Positions 48,361-57,833 of a DNA stretch of 64,000 nt are shown one piece after another. Within the stretch, counting starts at the first letter, position 1; every line of letters begins with the position of its first letter. Below the pieces are notes generated by a model. That model did no database searches. It was given only the letters and a program-made list of their open reading frames with translations, and was not told the DNA's origin. A program made the translations under genes and the position numbers. Origin of the DNA: Pseudoalteromonas sp. R3 (GTDB lineage: Bacteria > Pseudomonadota > Gammaproteobacteria > Enterobacterales > Alteromonadaceae); contig NZ_CP034835.1 of the NCBI RefSeq assembly GCF_004014715.1, positions 2,418,001 through 2,482,000 on the forward strand, written 5' to 3'.

Positions 48361-49203
48361 TTAGTCCAACTGCTTAAGTAACGCCTGCGCTACTCCAACT
48401 GACGACTTGTTGTTTTGACCGGTGATCAGCTCACGGTCGATAACAATATGCGGCTGCCAGTCTTTTTCACTCCGTGAATAATCTCCGCCGGCTTTGGTCA
48501 GCGCGTCTTGAGGCCAGTAATACAATTCGTCACCCCCCAGATAATATTGAGTTGCAACGGCTTCCTCAGAGTTACTGAATGTAGTCATGCGATATCCCTC
48601 ATAAACCCAGCCCTCTGCGGGTTTGGCATTTTTATCTGACTTCATTGCTACTTCGAATTCAGCGGCATTTGGCAAAGCTGAGAGCAAGGCAACCGGGCCA
48701 TGACAGACCAAACCTGTGGGTTTTTTCTGCGCATTAAAGTGGCGCAGAAACTCCCCCAGCTGTGGGTTAGCAACCAGGTCACCCAGTGGTGCGTGGCCAC
48801 CCGGCACAAAGACCGCATCAAATTTATCAATACCAATTTGTTCTATGCGGGCAAAACTGACAACAGGACTGTCGGTCTTATCATCAATTTTGAGTTGGTT
48901 GAATAAGGCCTTATGAGCCTGATAATTCGACTTGCTGACGTCCAGAAAATGATCTGGTGTATCTGATACAGGATCGAGTCTTGGTGCCATACCTTTAGGT
49001 GAAGCGAAGGTCAGTGTGTGACCTGCATCCAGAAACAACTTAACCGGTTCCATTAATTCGTTCAGATAAACACCTGTTTTGTAGTCGTAACCATTTTTCA
49101 ATGTCATTTGCGCAGTGTCCGACATAACCACCAGGATCTCATCGGCCAGGGTCAGTGGGCTTGCAATCAATGCTGTCAGTGCTGCGAGTGTTTTTAATTT
49201 CAT
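48361..49203 (-). CDS. DJ-1/PfpI superfamily protein with signal peptide
   Basis: 280 aa type-1 glutamine amidotransferase-like protein. Signal peptide MKLKTLAALTALIASPLTLA; nucleophile elbow Cys in GLVCHGPVALL; acidic partner in FVPGGHAPLGDL. Closest to Hsp31/glyoxalase III-type members (size, KTGVYLNELMEPVKLF). Start at 49203, since AGGAG is 6 nt from this ATG and only 1 nt from the one at 49209. Role may be detoxifying reactive carbonyls in the periplasm; inferred. Confidence 0.85.
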   Translation of the reverse strand: MKLKTLAALTALIASPLTLADEILVVMSDTAQMTLKNGYDYKTGVYLNELMEPVKLFLDAGHTLTFASPKGMAPRLDPVSDTPDHFLDVSKSNYQAHKALFNQLKIDDKTDSPVVSFARIEQIGIDKFDAVFVPGGHAPLGDLVANPQLGEFLRHFNAQKKPTGLVCHGPVALLSALPNAAEFEVAMKSDKNAKPAEGWVYEGYRMTTFSNSEEAVATQYYLGGDELYYWPQDALTKAGGDYSRSEKDWQPHIVIDRELITGQNNKSSVGVAQALLKQLD

Positions 49204-49209
49204 GTTCAT

Positions 49210-49332
49210 CTCCTGAAGTTTGATGATGTGTGTTCTTAACTTGGGTCTAGAATAAGCCGCCCAACTTCATTAATGAAATTAATTGCTTTAATATAGACAT
49301 GAATGTGAGTAATAACTCTTGGAGAGGTAGGC
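49210..49332. promoter_or_regulatory. Divergent promoter with candidate LysR operator
   Basis: Contains TTCATTAATGAA at 49266-49277, a perfect 12 bp palindrome with the T-N11-A pattern of LysR-type sites, between the DJ-1-like gene and the LysR gene. Confidence 0.55.
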
Positions 49333-50247
49333 ATGAGTAATATTTCGGATATCGAGCTCAATCAGCTGCGTCTGTTACAGTTAATATTTGAGACTAAAAA
49401 CCTGACACGAGCCGGCGAGCGTGCCGGTCTGACGCAATCAGCAGTCAGCCATACGCTGAAAAAGCTACGCCACAGCTTTAATGATTCGTTGGTTATTCGA
49501 CAGGGCAATAAATTGATCCTGACACCACGTGCAGAATACCTGCAATCCCAGCTCAATCGCTGGTTAAATGACTTTGAACGCCATATTCTTACTCAGGAGC
49601 AGTTTGATCCTGCTCACTCCAGCCGTACTTTTTTTATCGCCACCAGCGATCTGGTAGAGCAATCACTGGCCCCGGTTTTAATCCCACATCTAAGCAAAGT
49701 GGCCCCTAATATTCAGGTGGTATTTGCCAAGCTCGATAAACGGGGTTTTGCAAGCCAAATTGAAAGTGGTGAGGTTGATTTTTCAATCAGCGTTATCGAG
49801 TCTAGCCATCCCGCTCTGATGGTTACGACCTTGTATAAAGACGACTATGTGTCAGTAGTAAGGCAAGATCACCCTTGTCTGAGTTCTGTACTCGACCTGG
49901 CCGGTTACTGCCGCTATCCGCATATTCTGGCGGGCACTGGTAAAGATATTCGGGGAACCGTGGACGACGCGCTGGACAAACTGGGACATACCCGTAAAGT
50001 TCAATATAAAGTGGCTAACTTCTCAAGTGCCCCATACATTGTCGAAACCAGTGATGCCATATTCACAGCACCACGCAAATTCATTGAGGCAGTGAGTGCC
50101 AAGTTCAATATTGCAGTGTTTGAACCACCTCTATCAGTCCCGCCGTTTTCGATGAAAATGTACTGGGATATTCGCAACAAAGACGATCAGGCTAGCCGCT
50201 GGTTCAGACAGGAAATCATCTCTGTCGCGCGTCAAACAACACCTTAG
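49333..50247 (+). CDS. LysR-type transcriptional regulator
   Basis: 304 aa. N-terminal winged HTH (RLLQLIFETKNLTRAGERAG, LTQSAVSHTLKKLR), then a periplasmic-binding-protein-like effector domain from about residue 90. Strong GGAGAGG RBS. Divergent from the DJ-1-like and SDR genes, the usual LysR geometry, so these are its likely targets. Confidence 0.9.
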   Translation: MSNISDIELNQLRLLQLIFETKNLTRAGERAGLTQSAVSHTLKKLRHSFNDSLVIRQGNKLILTPRAEYLQSQLNRWLNDFERHILTQEQFDPAHSSRTFFIATSDLVEQSLAPVLIPHLSKVAPNIQVVFAKLDKRGFASQIESGEVDFSISVIESSHPALMVTTLYKDDYVSVVRQDHPCLSSVLDLAGYCRYPHILAGTGKDIRGTVDDALDKLGHTRKVQYKVANFSSAPYIVETSDAIFTAPRKFIEAVSAKFNIAVFEPPLSVPPFSMKMYWDIRNKDDQASRWFRQEIISVARQTTP

Positions 50248-50522
50248 ACAATACAAGCATTTGCTCAGCTAAAAAGGCGCTGATCCAATTAATTTTATTG
50301 GCAAATATCTGGCGTGAAGCGGAAATTCCTGTAATAGCCTGTAATGGTTTAGGGGGAATATTTGGTCCATTATTTTTGCATACCGTTATCACTCGCACTC
50401 TCTGTACTCATACCGCAGGGAGTATGCGCGTAACCTTTGAATTAACCCGTCGAACTGACATCGACATATCACGCTCATCAGAGCCTGTTGTTAATGTTCG
50501 GCGTAAAAATAAGGACTATGCA

Positions 50523-51806
50523 ATGACTAGCAAGACCCAAAAATCATCCGTTCGCCCCTACCCGGAACTCAAAGGCAACGAACCCACGGTACCGCAATTC
50601 GGGATACTCGATAAACTTCATGGCACCTGGGTTAACTGGAAAGGCGGCCCTAAAGGCTTGCACACTACGCCAATGCCCTCTCCCGGTACTTCCTCAGAAA
50701 CCGTATTTGGGGTTTTTCATTTCAAATCGCAACAATACCGAGAGCAGTTAACCTTTTCTAAAGTAAACGCGCCGGTTCGCAACCGTGCAGGCTCCAATGA
50801 ACAGTTTAATGGCCCGGTCAAGTACGAAACAGCCATCATTGATAACAACGATGATCTGCAACATTTTGAGAACGGCATGTACTTATGGTTGGGCGATAAC
50901 ACTATGCCATGGGAAGAAAATGGTCAGTATCAAAACCCGCGTACTATGTTCTCTCGCCCTTCAACCGCTGCAACCGTTGATGAAGACGGCGGCGTTCCGG
51001 TCATTGGCCCAGGCGAACAAGGTCCTCAATTTGTTCCACCTCACTCTATTTCTCGCTCAGGAGTGATCCCCCATGGCACCACCATTCACCTGACTGGCAA
51101 CGTTACCCATTTTGATCAGAACCAGAAACCCAAGCCACCTGAAAGACCTGAAATTGCAAAGCTTTGGGAGCAACCCTACCTGTCTATTTCTCCGACTATG
51201 GGTATAGATCCCGAACGCGACCTGATCCCGGGCAGCCTGAAAAAGCCAGACTGGACGACCAAACCACGGGACCAGCAAATAGACTACCCAGACCAACCCG
51301 AGGCGCATCAGGGGGTTAACAGTGCCCGCGCTTATTTCCTGAATATCTTTAACTACAATAAGTATGGTGCCAAGTTCCCCTACACAGTTCAGCCAAATCT
51401 GTTGCTTTCAGAGTTTAATGAAGGATTAAACTTCAAAAGCTATGATCTGATCGAGTTAGACAGCAAGCATGACACTGGGGTGCAGGGTGCAACCGTCAAT
51501 AATGTTATGATTGAGCGCTACTGTCGTGTGGTCCGCATGCGCCATCGCATGTGGCTGGAGCGCATCGAACTGGAAAATGGAAAAGAGATAGATCAGTTGC
51601 AGTACGAGCAAATCGTGGATTTTGAATTTATGTTTGGTGCCAGTGGTGAAACCACTCAGTGGCCACATATTCAGGTCAACACATTACGACGTCTGGAAGA
51701 TATCCCTGAAGAAGATCAATATGACGCTATCAAGCTACCTGAAGAAGATGAACCCGTTACCAAACCCGAAGCCCGGGTACATTGCATGAACCATAAAGCG
51801 AAGTAA
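50523..51806 (+). CDS. Heme-binding-type beta-barrel family protein (GTW/IPHGTT family)
   Basis: 427 aa cytoplasmic protein. Recognised landmarks: LHGTW near the start (about 34-38), PVRNRAG, FENGMYLWL and GVIPHGTTIHLTG. This order resembles proteins annotated as heme-binding with a nitrobindin-like barrel. The middle and C-terminal regions are Pro-rich and highly charged. Start at 50523 with AAGGACT 9 nt upstream; the open frame runs 75 codons further. Function not established. Confidence 0.5.
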   Translation: MTSKTQKSSVRPYPELKGNEPTVPQFGILDKLHGTWVNWKGGPKGLHTTPMPSPGTSSETVFGVFHFKSQQYREQLTFSKVNAPVRNRAGSNEQFNGPVKYETAIIDNNDDLQHFENGMYLWLGDNTMPWEENGQYQNPRTMFSRPSTAATVDEDGGVPVIGPGEQGPQFVPPHSISRSGVIPHGTTIHLTGNVTHFDQNQKPKPPERPEIAKLWEQPYLSISPTMGIDPERDLIPGSLKKPDWTTKPRDQQIDYPDQPEAHQGVNSARAYFLNIFNYNKYGAKFPYTVQPNLLLSEFNEGLNFKSYDLIELDSKHDTGVQGATVNNVMIERYCRVVRMRHRMWLERIELENGKEIDQLQYEQIVDFEFMFGASGETTQWPHIQVNTLRRLEDIPEEDQYDAIKLPEEDEPVTKPEARVHCMNHKAK

Positions 51807-51960
51807 GGTAACCAGACTAAGTGCAACTCCTGTCAGCAAATACTTGCAGCAGTTGCACTTAGGAATCATGGTCATTTTTGGCGTTTCTATTATATAGTTC
51901 AGGCAGCATAACCTGCGATAAAAGCGGGTAATAAGCCACCGGCGCTGTGTTTTTAGTCAC

Positions 51961-52530
51961 TTATTTGCTGATGCCGATCCAGTTGAAAAAATCCCAAGGA
52001 GTGTTATCAGCGCATAGCTGTTGCCTTTCCTCCCAGTCTTGATTAATTGTTTGCCTGGAGCGTTCAACAAGCTCTCCGCCAGAGAAAACATACACCATCG
52101 CATCGTACGTATACCCCGTTTGAAGTGGTTCATCGTCTTTGGTCTTGCAATATGTCGGCACTATTTCACCCAGTCGCACCTCTATCTTTTCACTAAACCA
52201 GCTTGCTTTGACTGGATAAGCGCTTTGACCAAAAAATGGCACGGGGTCAATTAAAGGTGGGGTCTGAGAACATGAATCCTGCACCAGCGAGGTTAACCAA
52301 AGCTTACCTTCCTTTAATTCCCAGCTCCCTTTATAACCTCGCCAGTTCGCTGTACACCACCCTCTGTCAACCAGCTTAGCCTGAATGTCATCGTAGTTGT
52401 AAAGTGACTCGAGGGGAAACAGCTCTATGCCATGCGCCTGCCCTTCGACAACAAAGACTTCCCTGACTTGGTGTGTAGCAAGGCACATCCCACTGTATAA
52501 CAGCAACACAGGCAAAAGGTAGTTATGCAT
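51961..52530 (-). CDS. Secreted hypothetical protein
   Basis: 189 aa with a signal peptide (MHNYLLPVLLLYSGMCLA) and about 170 mature residues with four Cys (WCTAN, DSCSQ, TYCKT, QLCAD). No known domain. Beta-rich, Trp-rich. Single gene. Confidence 0.65.
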   Translation of the reverse strand: MHNYLLPVLLLYSGMCLATHQVREVFVVEGQAHGIELFPLESLYNYDDIQAKLVDRGWCTANWRGYKGSWELKEGKLWLTSLVQDSCSQTPPLIDPVPFFGQSAYPVKASWFSEKIEVRLGEIVPTYCKTKDDEPLQTGYTYDAMVYVFSGGELVERSRQTINQDWEERQQLCADNTPWDFFNWIGISK

Positions 52531-52934
52531 AACGCCTCACTATGCCCCTAATCGGGCGCACATCTATCGGATACGGGGTATTTAAACGGCTTACACATTT
52601 ATAAACAAGGTCTTTTATTTTCATGTCTATCAACTCATCGAGTTGAGCAGGGGAAAAGTCCTTGGCTGTTCTGACACTTGCCAACTCTCAACCACAACCA
52701 CAACTACAACTACAACTACAACTACAACTACAACTACAACTACAACTACAACTACAACTACAACTACAACTACAACTATTCAATGATAAAAATAAAATAG
52801 ACACATAAAAAAGAACCACATTGGCACGCATACTGCTAGCAATTGACGGCTGCTCAATCTGGCAGTTTTAAACCGAGCCTGTGGCCTTTAACACAGTCTC
52901 AGACAATTCATTTTTTCCTAAGGAGTAGAGTAAA
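52531..52934. other. Intergenic region with hexanucleotide microsatellite
   Basis: Carries the CAACTA repeat and, on the + strand, a possible 48-codon frame (TTG at 52662, AGGGGA 8 nt upstream, stop at 52808) that would encode a Gln-Leu repeat peptide. A short inverted repeat CAACTC / GAGTTG is at 52631-52645. Gene status unproven. Confidence 0.5.
52701..52778. repeat. Hexanucleotide tandem repeat (CAACTA)13
   Basis: Thirteen perfect copies of CAACTA, preceded by the variants CAACCA and CAACCA-like. Ends 156 bp before the start of the next gene. Confidence 0.95.
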
Positions 52935-53681
52935 ATGAAACAACTTTTAATTTCCACCGCCCTTTCGGTTTGCGGCACTTTCTGCTTTTCTTCTCAAGCA
53001 AGTAATTTAGACTCTCAGCTTCAGGCTAAGCTGGACGAAGCTTACTATCTTTATGATTCCGGGCACTACCAGGAAGCACTGGACAATGTTCACTGGTTGG
53101 TCGAAAAAGGCGTGGCGTTGGATCACGATTTTTATGGCTACCGGCTGGGTATCGTTTTTCCACTTTGGCGTAACCTGGCGCAAGACTTTGAGCCAGCTCG
53201 CATCAGTTTTAATCAGCTACTTGAGTCCAGTGTCGAAGACGCCGTTAACTCGCCACAAAACTGTGCGGCTTTTGACGATGCTCGCTCACTACTGAGGCTT
53301 CAACATCGTGTTACCGATATCATCTCTGTGCTGGAGCAAAAAGAAGCGACATATCCTCAGGTGTGGTCTCGTTGCTGGGATGATACGGCCACACTTGATG
53401 CTGTAGAGTTGACGTCTAAACCTCTGATAGATGCCTATGTTGGCGATTTATCTGATCACTTTTCTGCACACTATATTCCTAGAATTGAGCAATATTACAG
53501 CCAATGCTCAAAAGATGAGGATTATCGCGAGGCATGTCAGGAGGGAGTAAAAGAACACCTGAATGCAGTCTCATATGCATTTCGACACGCGGCCATGACC
53601 CATTACGGCCTGAATGAGGCGGGTCAGGTCGGTGCACTGACCCTTGCACTTTTATTGAAGTGGCAAGAGCAAGGCAACTAA
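52935..53681 (+). CDS. Secreted TPR-like hypothetical protein
   Basis: 248 aa with a signal peptide (MKQLLISTALSVCGTFCFSSQA) and helical, repeat-like N-terminal half (DEAYYLYDSGHYQEALDNVH is TPR-like). C-terminal half helical with four Cys. RBS AAGGAGT 9 nt upstream. Preceded by the (CAACTA)13 repeat, which could influence expression. Unknown role. Confidence 0.7.
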   Translation: MKQLLISTALSVCGTFCFSSQASNLDSQLQAKLDEAYYLYDSGHYQEALDNVHWLVEKGVALDHDFYGYRLGIVFPLWRNLAQDFEPARISFNQLLESSVEDAVNSPQNCAAFDDARSLLRLQHRVTDIISVLEQKEATYPQVWSRCWDDTATLDAVELTSKPLIDAYVGDLSDHFSAHYIPRIEQYYSQCSKDEDYREACQEGVKEHLNAVSYAFRHAAMTHYGLNEAGQVGALTLALLLKWQEQGN

Positions 53682-53701
53682 ACCCGCTCTTCTTCCCTAT
53701 G

Positions 53702-53725
53702 AGAGGCAATTAATTGCCTCTTTTT
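53702..53725 (+). terminator. Terminator after TPR-like gene
   Basis: AGAGGCAA / TTGCCTCT stem with TTAA loop followed by TTTTT. Confidence 0.88.
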
Positions 53726-53774
53726 ACGAGCATTTTTCGAACTTTCAGATTCATCCTACTCTTGTATCGCCAAC

Positions 53775-54883
53775 TCACCGCTTTTCTAACACCTGTATCA
53801 TGGCTTCAGCCACTGCCACCGAGGATAGATAGTTCTGCCCGGTGATCAGTCGCCCATCTATTTCTACAAAAGGTTTATTACGCTCTCCATGGCGAAAATC
53901 ACCGCCCCGCGCCTTGATGCGCTCGCCAATCATAAATGGAAACTCTTTCAGGTACTCAGCCCCGGCACGTTCAAAAGATTCGGGGTAGCCACTGACACGC
54001 CTGTTAGCGACCAGATATTCTCCGTTGCTCAATTTCAGATTAACAATACCGGCTGTACCATGACAGACCGAAGATACAATGCCATTATTCTGCTCGAAGA
54101 CCGCCATCGCAATTGCCTGAACTCCGTGATGTTCTGCAACCTCATACATGGCATTGCTGCCGCCCAGGTAATGCACCGCTTGATATTCAGAGGCGTCCAC
54201 TTCCTCAGGTGCAAAGCTGTTGCCTATGGCATACATAAATTCGGGTCGTAAAGATACTGCTTATGAATTGGAATTGACGTATTAACATAAGCCAGGCTTA
54301 ACGCCCCACCTCGGGTACTCATAAAGTCTACCTCATACCCGGCTTTGATAAATGTATCGTAGGCATAGACAAGCTCAGAAAAACTGGTCCCTGCTGGTAA
54401 GTCACTGTCACCATGAAAACTGGCACTGGATGCAATGAAGAGAATTTTTTTACCCTTATACTGGGTACTTTGGTCCGTTGCTGTCTTACTCACTATCTGC
54501 CATTTCCCTGCAATCTGTTTGAGCAAGACATGATCTATATATGCCTGGTAAGGAGGCGCTACCGTAATTTTCAACCGAGCCATGGCGATATCTCCGTCTA
54601 TTTTCACAGAGAGTACTTTGCCCCGACGGTTACGATTGTTCAGCGGCTTAAACCAGCTACTGTATTGCTCCATCGATACCGTCCAGAACGGTTTAGTATC
54701 GTGAGACAACAGTAGCTGAGCTTGCGGATGAAAGGCATTTTTGATTTGGCCAGGCTGCCCCGTTTCAGTCCCCTGTATATAATCATTTAGAGCACGCAAA
54801 ACACCGGCCTCGTCATCAGCCAGACTGCTGCCACTAAATAGCAGGCATAGCAAGATTAGCAGGTGTCTCAAAAGAATATTCAT
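53775..54883 (-). CDS. SnoaL-like/DJ-1 fusion, split by a one-base frameshift
   Basis: Secreted two-domain protein. Signal peptide (MNILLRHLLILLCLLFSGSSLA), then a SnoaL/NTF2-like domain (about 25-140: DYIQGTETGQPGQIKNAFHP), then a DJ-1/PfpI domain with Cys in SSVCHGTAGI. The first frame ends YLYDPNLCMP; the second resumes FMYAIGNSFAPEEV. Adding one base to the GGG run at 54243-54245 gives YLYDPEFMYAIGN and 1110 nt, 369 aa. Downstream of a membrane-bound AraC gene on the same strand. Confidence 0.8.
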
Positions 54884-54965
54884 GGTGTTTCTCCGGTTAA
54901 CTTAATGTCACCTCACCATAAAACATAACCTTTAAAAACAAGCTCCTGGATTATAATCTAAGTGT

Positions 54966-55991
54966 TCAGAATGATAATTTGGCAGACTTTGCACGAAACT
55001 GATTGGGAGTTTGACCACATTGTTTTTTAAACGCCGTATAAAATGTCGAGCTGGCATTGAAGCCACACAGTTCAGCAACTTCCTCAATTGTCATGTTCTG
55101 GTTCTGTATTAACAGCTTCTGAGCGTACTTTACTCGATAGCCATTAAGATATTGATTAAAATTACAACCGTGTTGCTGGTTCAAATGCTGAGACAATTTT
55201 GTATGACTAACACCTAAACGTTTGGCTAACCTGGGTAAGGACATAGAGGGATCTGTGAATAGCTGCTGCTCATTCATCAAGTTCTCCAGCGTCGCAGAAA
55301 TTTCCGCATTCTGTTGCGGTGAAATAAGTTGTGTCGCGTATTTTTCTTTGCCTCTGCTCTGGCCAGAAAAAACCACAATGCTGAGATACAACACCATGGA
55401 AAATGACAAAGCCCCAACAATGTAAGACGTATAGGCTGAGGTAAAATAGGCAAACCAGATAAGCGCTCCACCACTAAGCGCGATAAAAGGCAAGTCTCGC
55501 CATACTAAGCGGTCCGGATAGGATTTTAACTCAGCCAGTTTGTGCCGGTACACCCAAGCCGATGCCAAAAGGTAACCAAGCCAGACATAGCTTGAGCCGC
55601 GATACACCCAGGTTTGCCACAATTCAGGGTAATTATGATAAGGGTACATCACGCCAACTACAGCAACCAAAACAAGCCACAATGCAAAGTGTCCGCGCAG
55701 TTGCCAGCGGGCTTTGTTTGGATAAAGGCTACGAAAACAAAACGAAAAAAGGCTCGGTCCAATTAAACAGCAGGCACTCAGCCCCAGCTGCAAAAAGTCT
55801 CTGCTCAGCCCCGGGCTAAAGTAAAACGCAACCGACTTGCCAATCCGAATACTGAGCATAATCAACAGCAAAGACAGCCAGGGGGCAGCGGCTATTTCCC
55901 TGCGTTTATGATAAACCCAGGTAGCCAGTAAAACGCCATTAAATGCCCCAAGTGAGGCGAAGAAAAACAGAAAGTAGCGCGAAAATTCCAT
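54966..55991 (-). CDS. AraC family regulator with N-terminal membrane domain
   Basis: 341 aa. Residues 1-210 contain about six hydrophobic helices (FFFASLGAFNGVLLATWVYH, WLSLLLIMLSIRI). The C-terminal AraC HTH pair is at about 235-335 (LPRLAKRLGVSHTKLSQHL, TIEEVAELCGFNASSTFYTAF). Such regulators sense an envelope or lipid-soluble signal at the inner membrane. It may control the fusion gene downstream (82 nt away). Confidence 0.88.
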   Translation of the reverse strand: MEFSRYFLFFFASLGAFNGVLLATWVYHKRREIAAAPWLSLLLIMLSIRIGKSVAFYFSPGLSRDFLQLGLSACCLIGPSLFSFCFRSLYPNKARWQLRGHFALWLVLVAVVGVMYPYHNYPELWQTWVYRGSSYVWLGYLLASAWVYRHKLAELKSYPDRLVWRDLPFIALSGGALIWFAYFTSAYTSYIVGALSFSMVLYLSIVVFSGQSRGKEKYATQLISPQQNAEISATLENLMNEQQLFTDPSMSLPRLAKRLGVSHTKLSQHLNQQHGCNFNQYLNGYRVKYAQKLLIQNQNMTIEEVAELCGFNASSTFYTAFKKQCGQTPNQFRAKSAKLSF

Positions 55992-56097
55992 TACGATATT
56001 GTTTTAATTACAGACCTCTGAACTATCGCATATCAATCTGGCTGAGCCAAGGGTGATAGGGCCTGAGGGCCCACTAAAGTGATGCACCTAGCGTAGT

Positions 56098-56892
56098 TTA
56101 CTCAGTCCCCTCGCTCCTTTCCCTCTCAATCACCTGGATGGTTCTTTCTACAAACCGTTTGTAGGCTGTGTCTGGTAAAAACGGCACCTTGCCTTGTACA
56201 TTAAATCTGGCGACAATTTTCTTGCTCTCATTCTCTGCCATAATTTTCTCAACACTGTAGCCTTTTTGTCTGAACACACGTACGGTTTCCACCCACTGGA
56301 GCGTATTTGTTCGGAATTCACGCAGTGACGTTTTATCTGACAAAGCGCCATGCCCGGGAACAATCAAACTCTGCTCATCCCCAACCTGTAAAATGATCTC
56401 GATGGCATCTTTAAAGCCCTGCACCCCACCCGCATAAAAGGTGGGATGCCAGCTGGTATCAAACACATCTCCGACAAAAATCGTGTTACTCGGCTTGTGA
56501 TAGAAAACGTTGTCTGTCGAGGTGTGAGACTTAACCATAACACGGGTGACCCCGGCCAGCTTAGCATCACCTTCAACAAGCTGGGCCCCACGCGCCATAA
56601 AATAAGCATTGCCTCCCGAGTGGTCTTCATGATTATGCGTATTTAAAATATGGGTAACGGGTTTGTGGTGAATTTCACTTACAGTTTTAAATAACCGGGC
56701 TAAGTTAGTTTTACCTGGCATAGGATCGACCAGTACCAGGCCTTTGGCGGTTTTAAACAACCCAATATTTGTGCCGTAGTCTTGCTCAGTGAGAATGTGC
56801 AGGTGTTGCGATACGGGCTGTACCTGAATATTAGCAGCAAGTGTTACAAAACTCGCAGCAAGAATTGGCGTTATCAACAATGCTTTTAACAT
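56098..56892 (-). CDS. Secreted metallo-beta-lactamase-fold hydrolase
   Basis: 264 aa with signal peptide (MLKALLITPILAASFVTLAA). Zinc motif THNHEDHSGG (HxHxDH), then SHTSTDN, GDVFDTSW and PGHG, completing the metal site. Belongs to the MBL superfamily near quinoprotein-relay and B-class lactamase-like members; resistance activity is not implied. Start at 56892, 9 nt from AGGGAG; upstream ATGs at 56901 and 56931 are poorer. Divergent from an esterase gene. Confidence 0.88.
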   Translation of the reverse strand: MLKALLITPILAASFVTLAANIQVQPVSQHLHILTEQDYGTNIGLFKTAKGLVLVDPMPGKTNLARLFKTVSEIHHKPVTHILNTHNHEDHSGGNAYFMARGAQLVEGDAKLAGVTRVMVKSHTSTDNVFYHKPSNTIFVGDVFDTSWHPTFYAGGVQGFKDAIEIILQVGDEQSLIVPGHGALSDKTSLREFRTNTLQWVETVRVFRQKGYSVEKIMAENESKKIVARFNVQGKVPFLPDTAYKRFVERTIQVIERERSEGTE

Positions 56893-57020
56893 GGTCAACA
56901 TGACTCCCTTTCTTATTATTGTGAGGCACAAGCGGTCTGTACCGGTTTACCGTGTTACTATGATTAAGTATAAATTAGCGTTAACATCTAGCTTCTATTC
57001 GACCAAAGGAATGAAGCCTG

Positions 57021-57833
57021 ATGAACAGCGTACTCTTGTTTTTAATTTGCGTACTGAGCTGCTCGCTCGCCTATGCAAAAAGTGAGGTTCACTCTGCACC
57101 ATTAGAGTTTGCCCACACTCTGACATTCAACTCTCAAATACTGAAACAGAATCGCTCAGTAAACGTCTATTTACCAGCAGAATACCAAAAAAATACACAA
57201 CAAACCTACCCGGTTATTTACCTGCTGGACGGTTCAAAAGATGAAGACTTTATTCACATTGCCGGATTGGTGCAATTTGCCAACTTTCCCTGGCTAAACT
57301 TTCTTCCACCCAGCATTGTTGTGGGTATCAGTAATCAGGACAGAAAACGGGATTTCACCACCCAAAGTAACAATGCACTGGATAAACGTGACCTGCCGAC
57401 CCACGGTGGCGCAAAATCATTTATCGCATTTCTACAAGATGAACTGCGCCCGATGATAGAGAAGCGTTACCGTACCAACCAATCAGATACCCTGATCGGT
57501 CAATCGTTGGGAGGCTTACTTGCCAGTGAAATTCTGTTTCATCACACGCCATTGTTTGATCACTATGTCATTGTCAGTCCCAGTTTGTGGTGGGACAACG
57601 AGTCATTACTCGCCAGTAAATTCACCCCCACCAGTCTGCCAAAGTCTGTTTACATTGCGGTAGGTAAAGAAGGTAACGTAATGGAGCGTGTTGCGAAACA
57701 GCTACACGATAAAATAGCCACTCAGCTTAAGGGCAAAAGCCAGTTGCATTTTCGTTATTTTGAAGACCTGGATCACGGAGATACCCTACACCTGGCGGTA
57801 TATGACGCATTTAAAAAAGTTGACTACAAATAG
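57021..57833 (+). CDS. Secreted esterase (Fes/IroE-like alpha/beta hydrolase)
   Basis: 270 aa with a signal peptide (MNSVLLFLICVLSCSLAYA). Nucleophile elbow GQSLGGLLA, WWDN, and His in DLDHGDTLH typical of the IroE/Fes-like esterase family (PF00756). No siderophore cluster nearby, so the substrate is open. Divergent from the MBL-fold gene. Confidence 0.85.
   Translation: MNSVLLFLICVLSCSLAYAKSEVHSAPLEFAHTLTFNSQILKQNRSVNVYLPAEYQKNTQQTYPVIYLLDGSKDEDFIHIAGLVQFANFPWLNFLPPSIVVGISNQDRKRDFTTQSNNALDKRDLPTHGGAKSFIAFLQDELRPMIEKRYRTNQSDTLIGQSLGGLLASEILFHHTPLFDHYVIVSPSLWWDNESLLASKFTPTSLPKSVYIAVGKEGNVMERVAKQLHDKIATQLKGKSQLHFRYFEDLDHGDTLHLAVYDAFKKVDYK

Noticed and set aside
56098..56892. Carbapenemase
   Set aside because: The MBL fold is broad; sequence resembles general periplasmic hydrolases and gives no specific resistance evidence.
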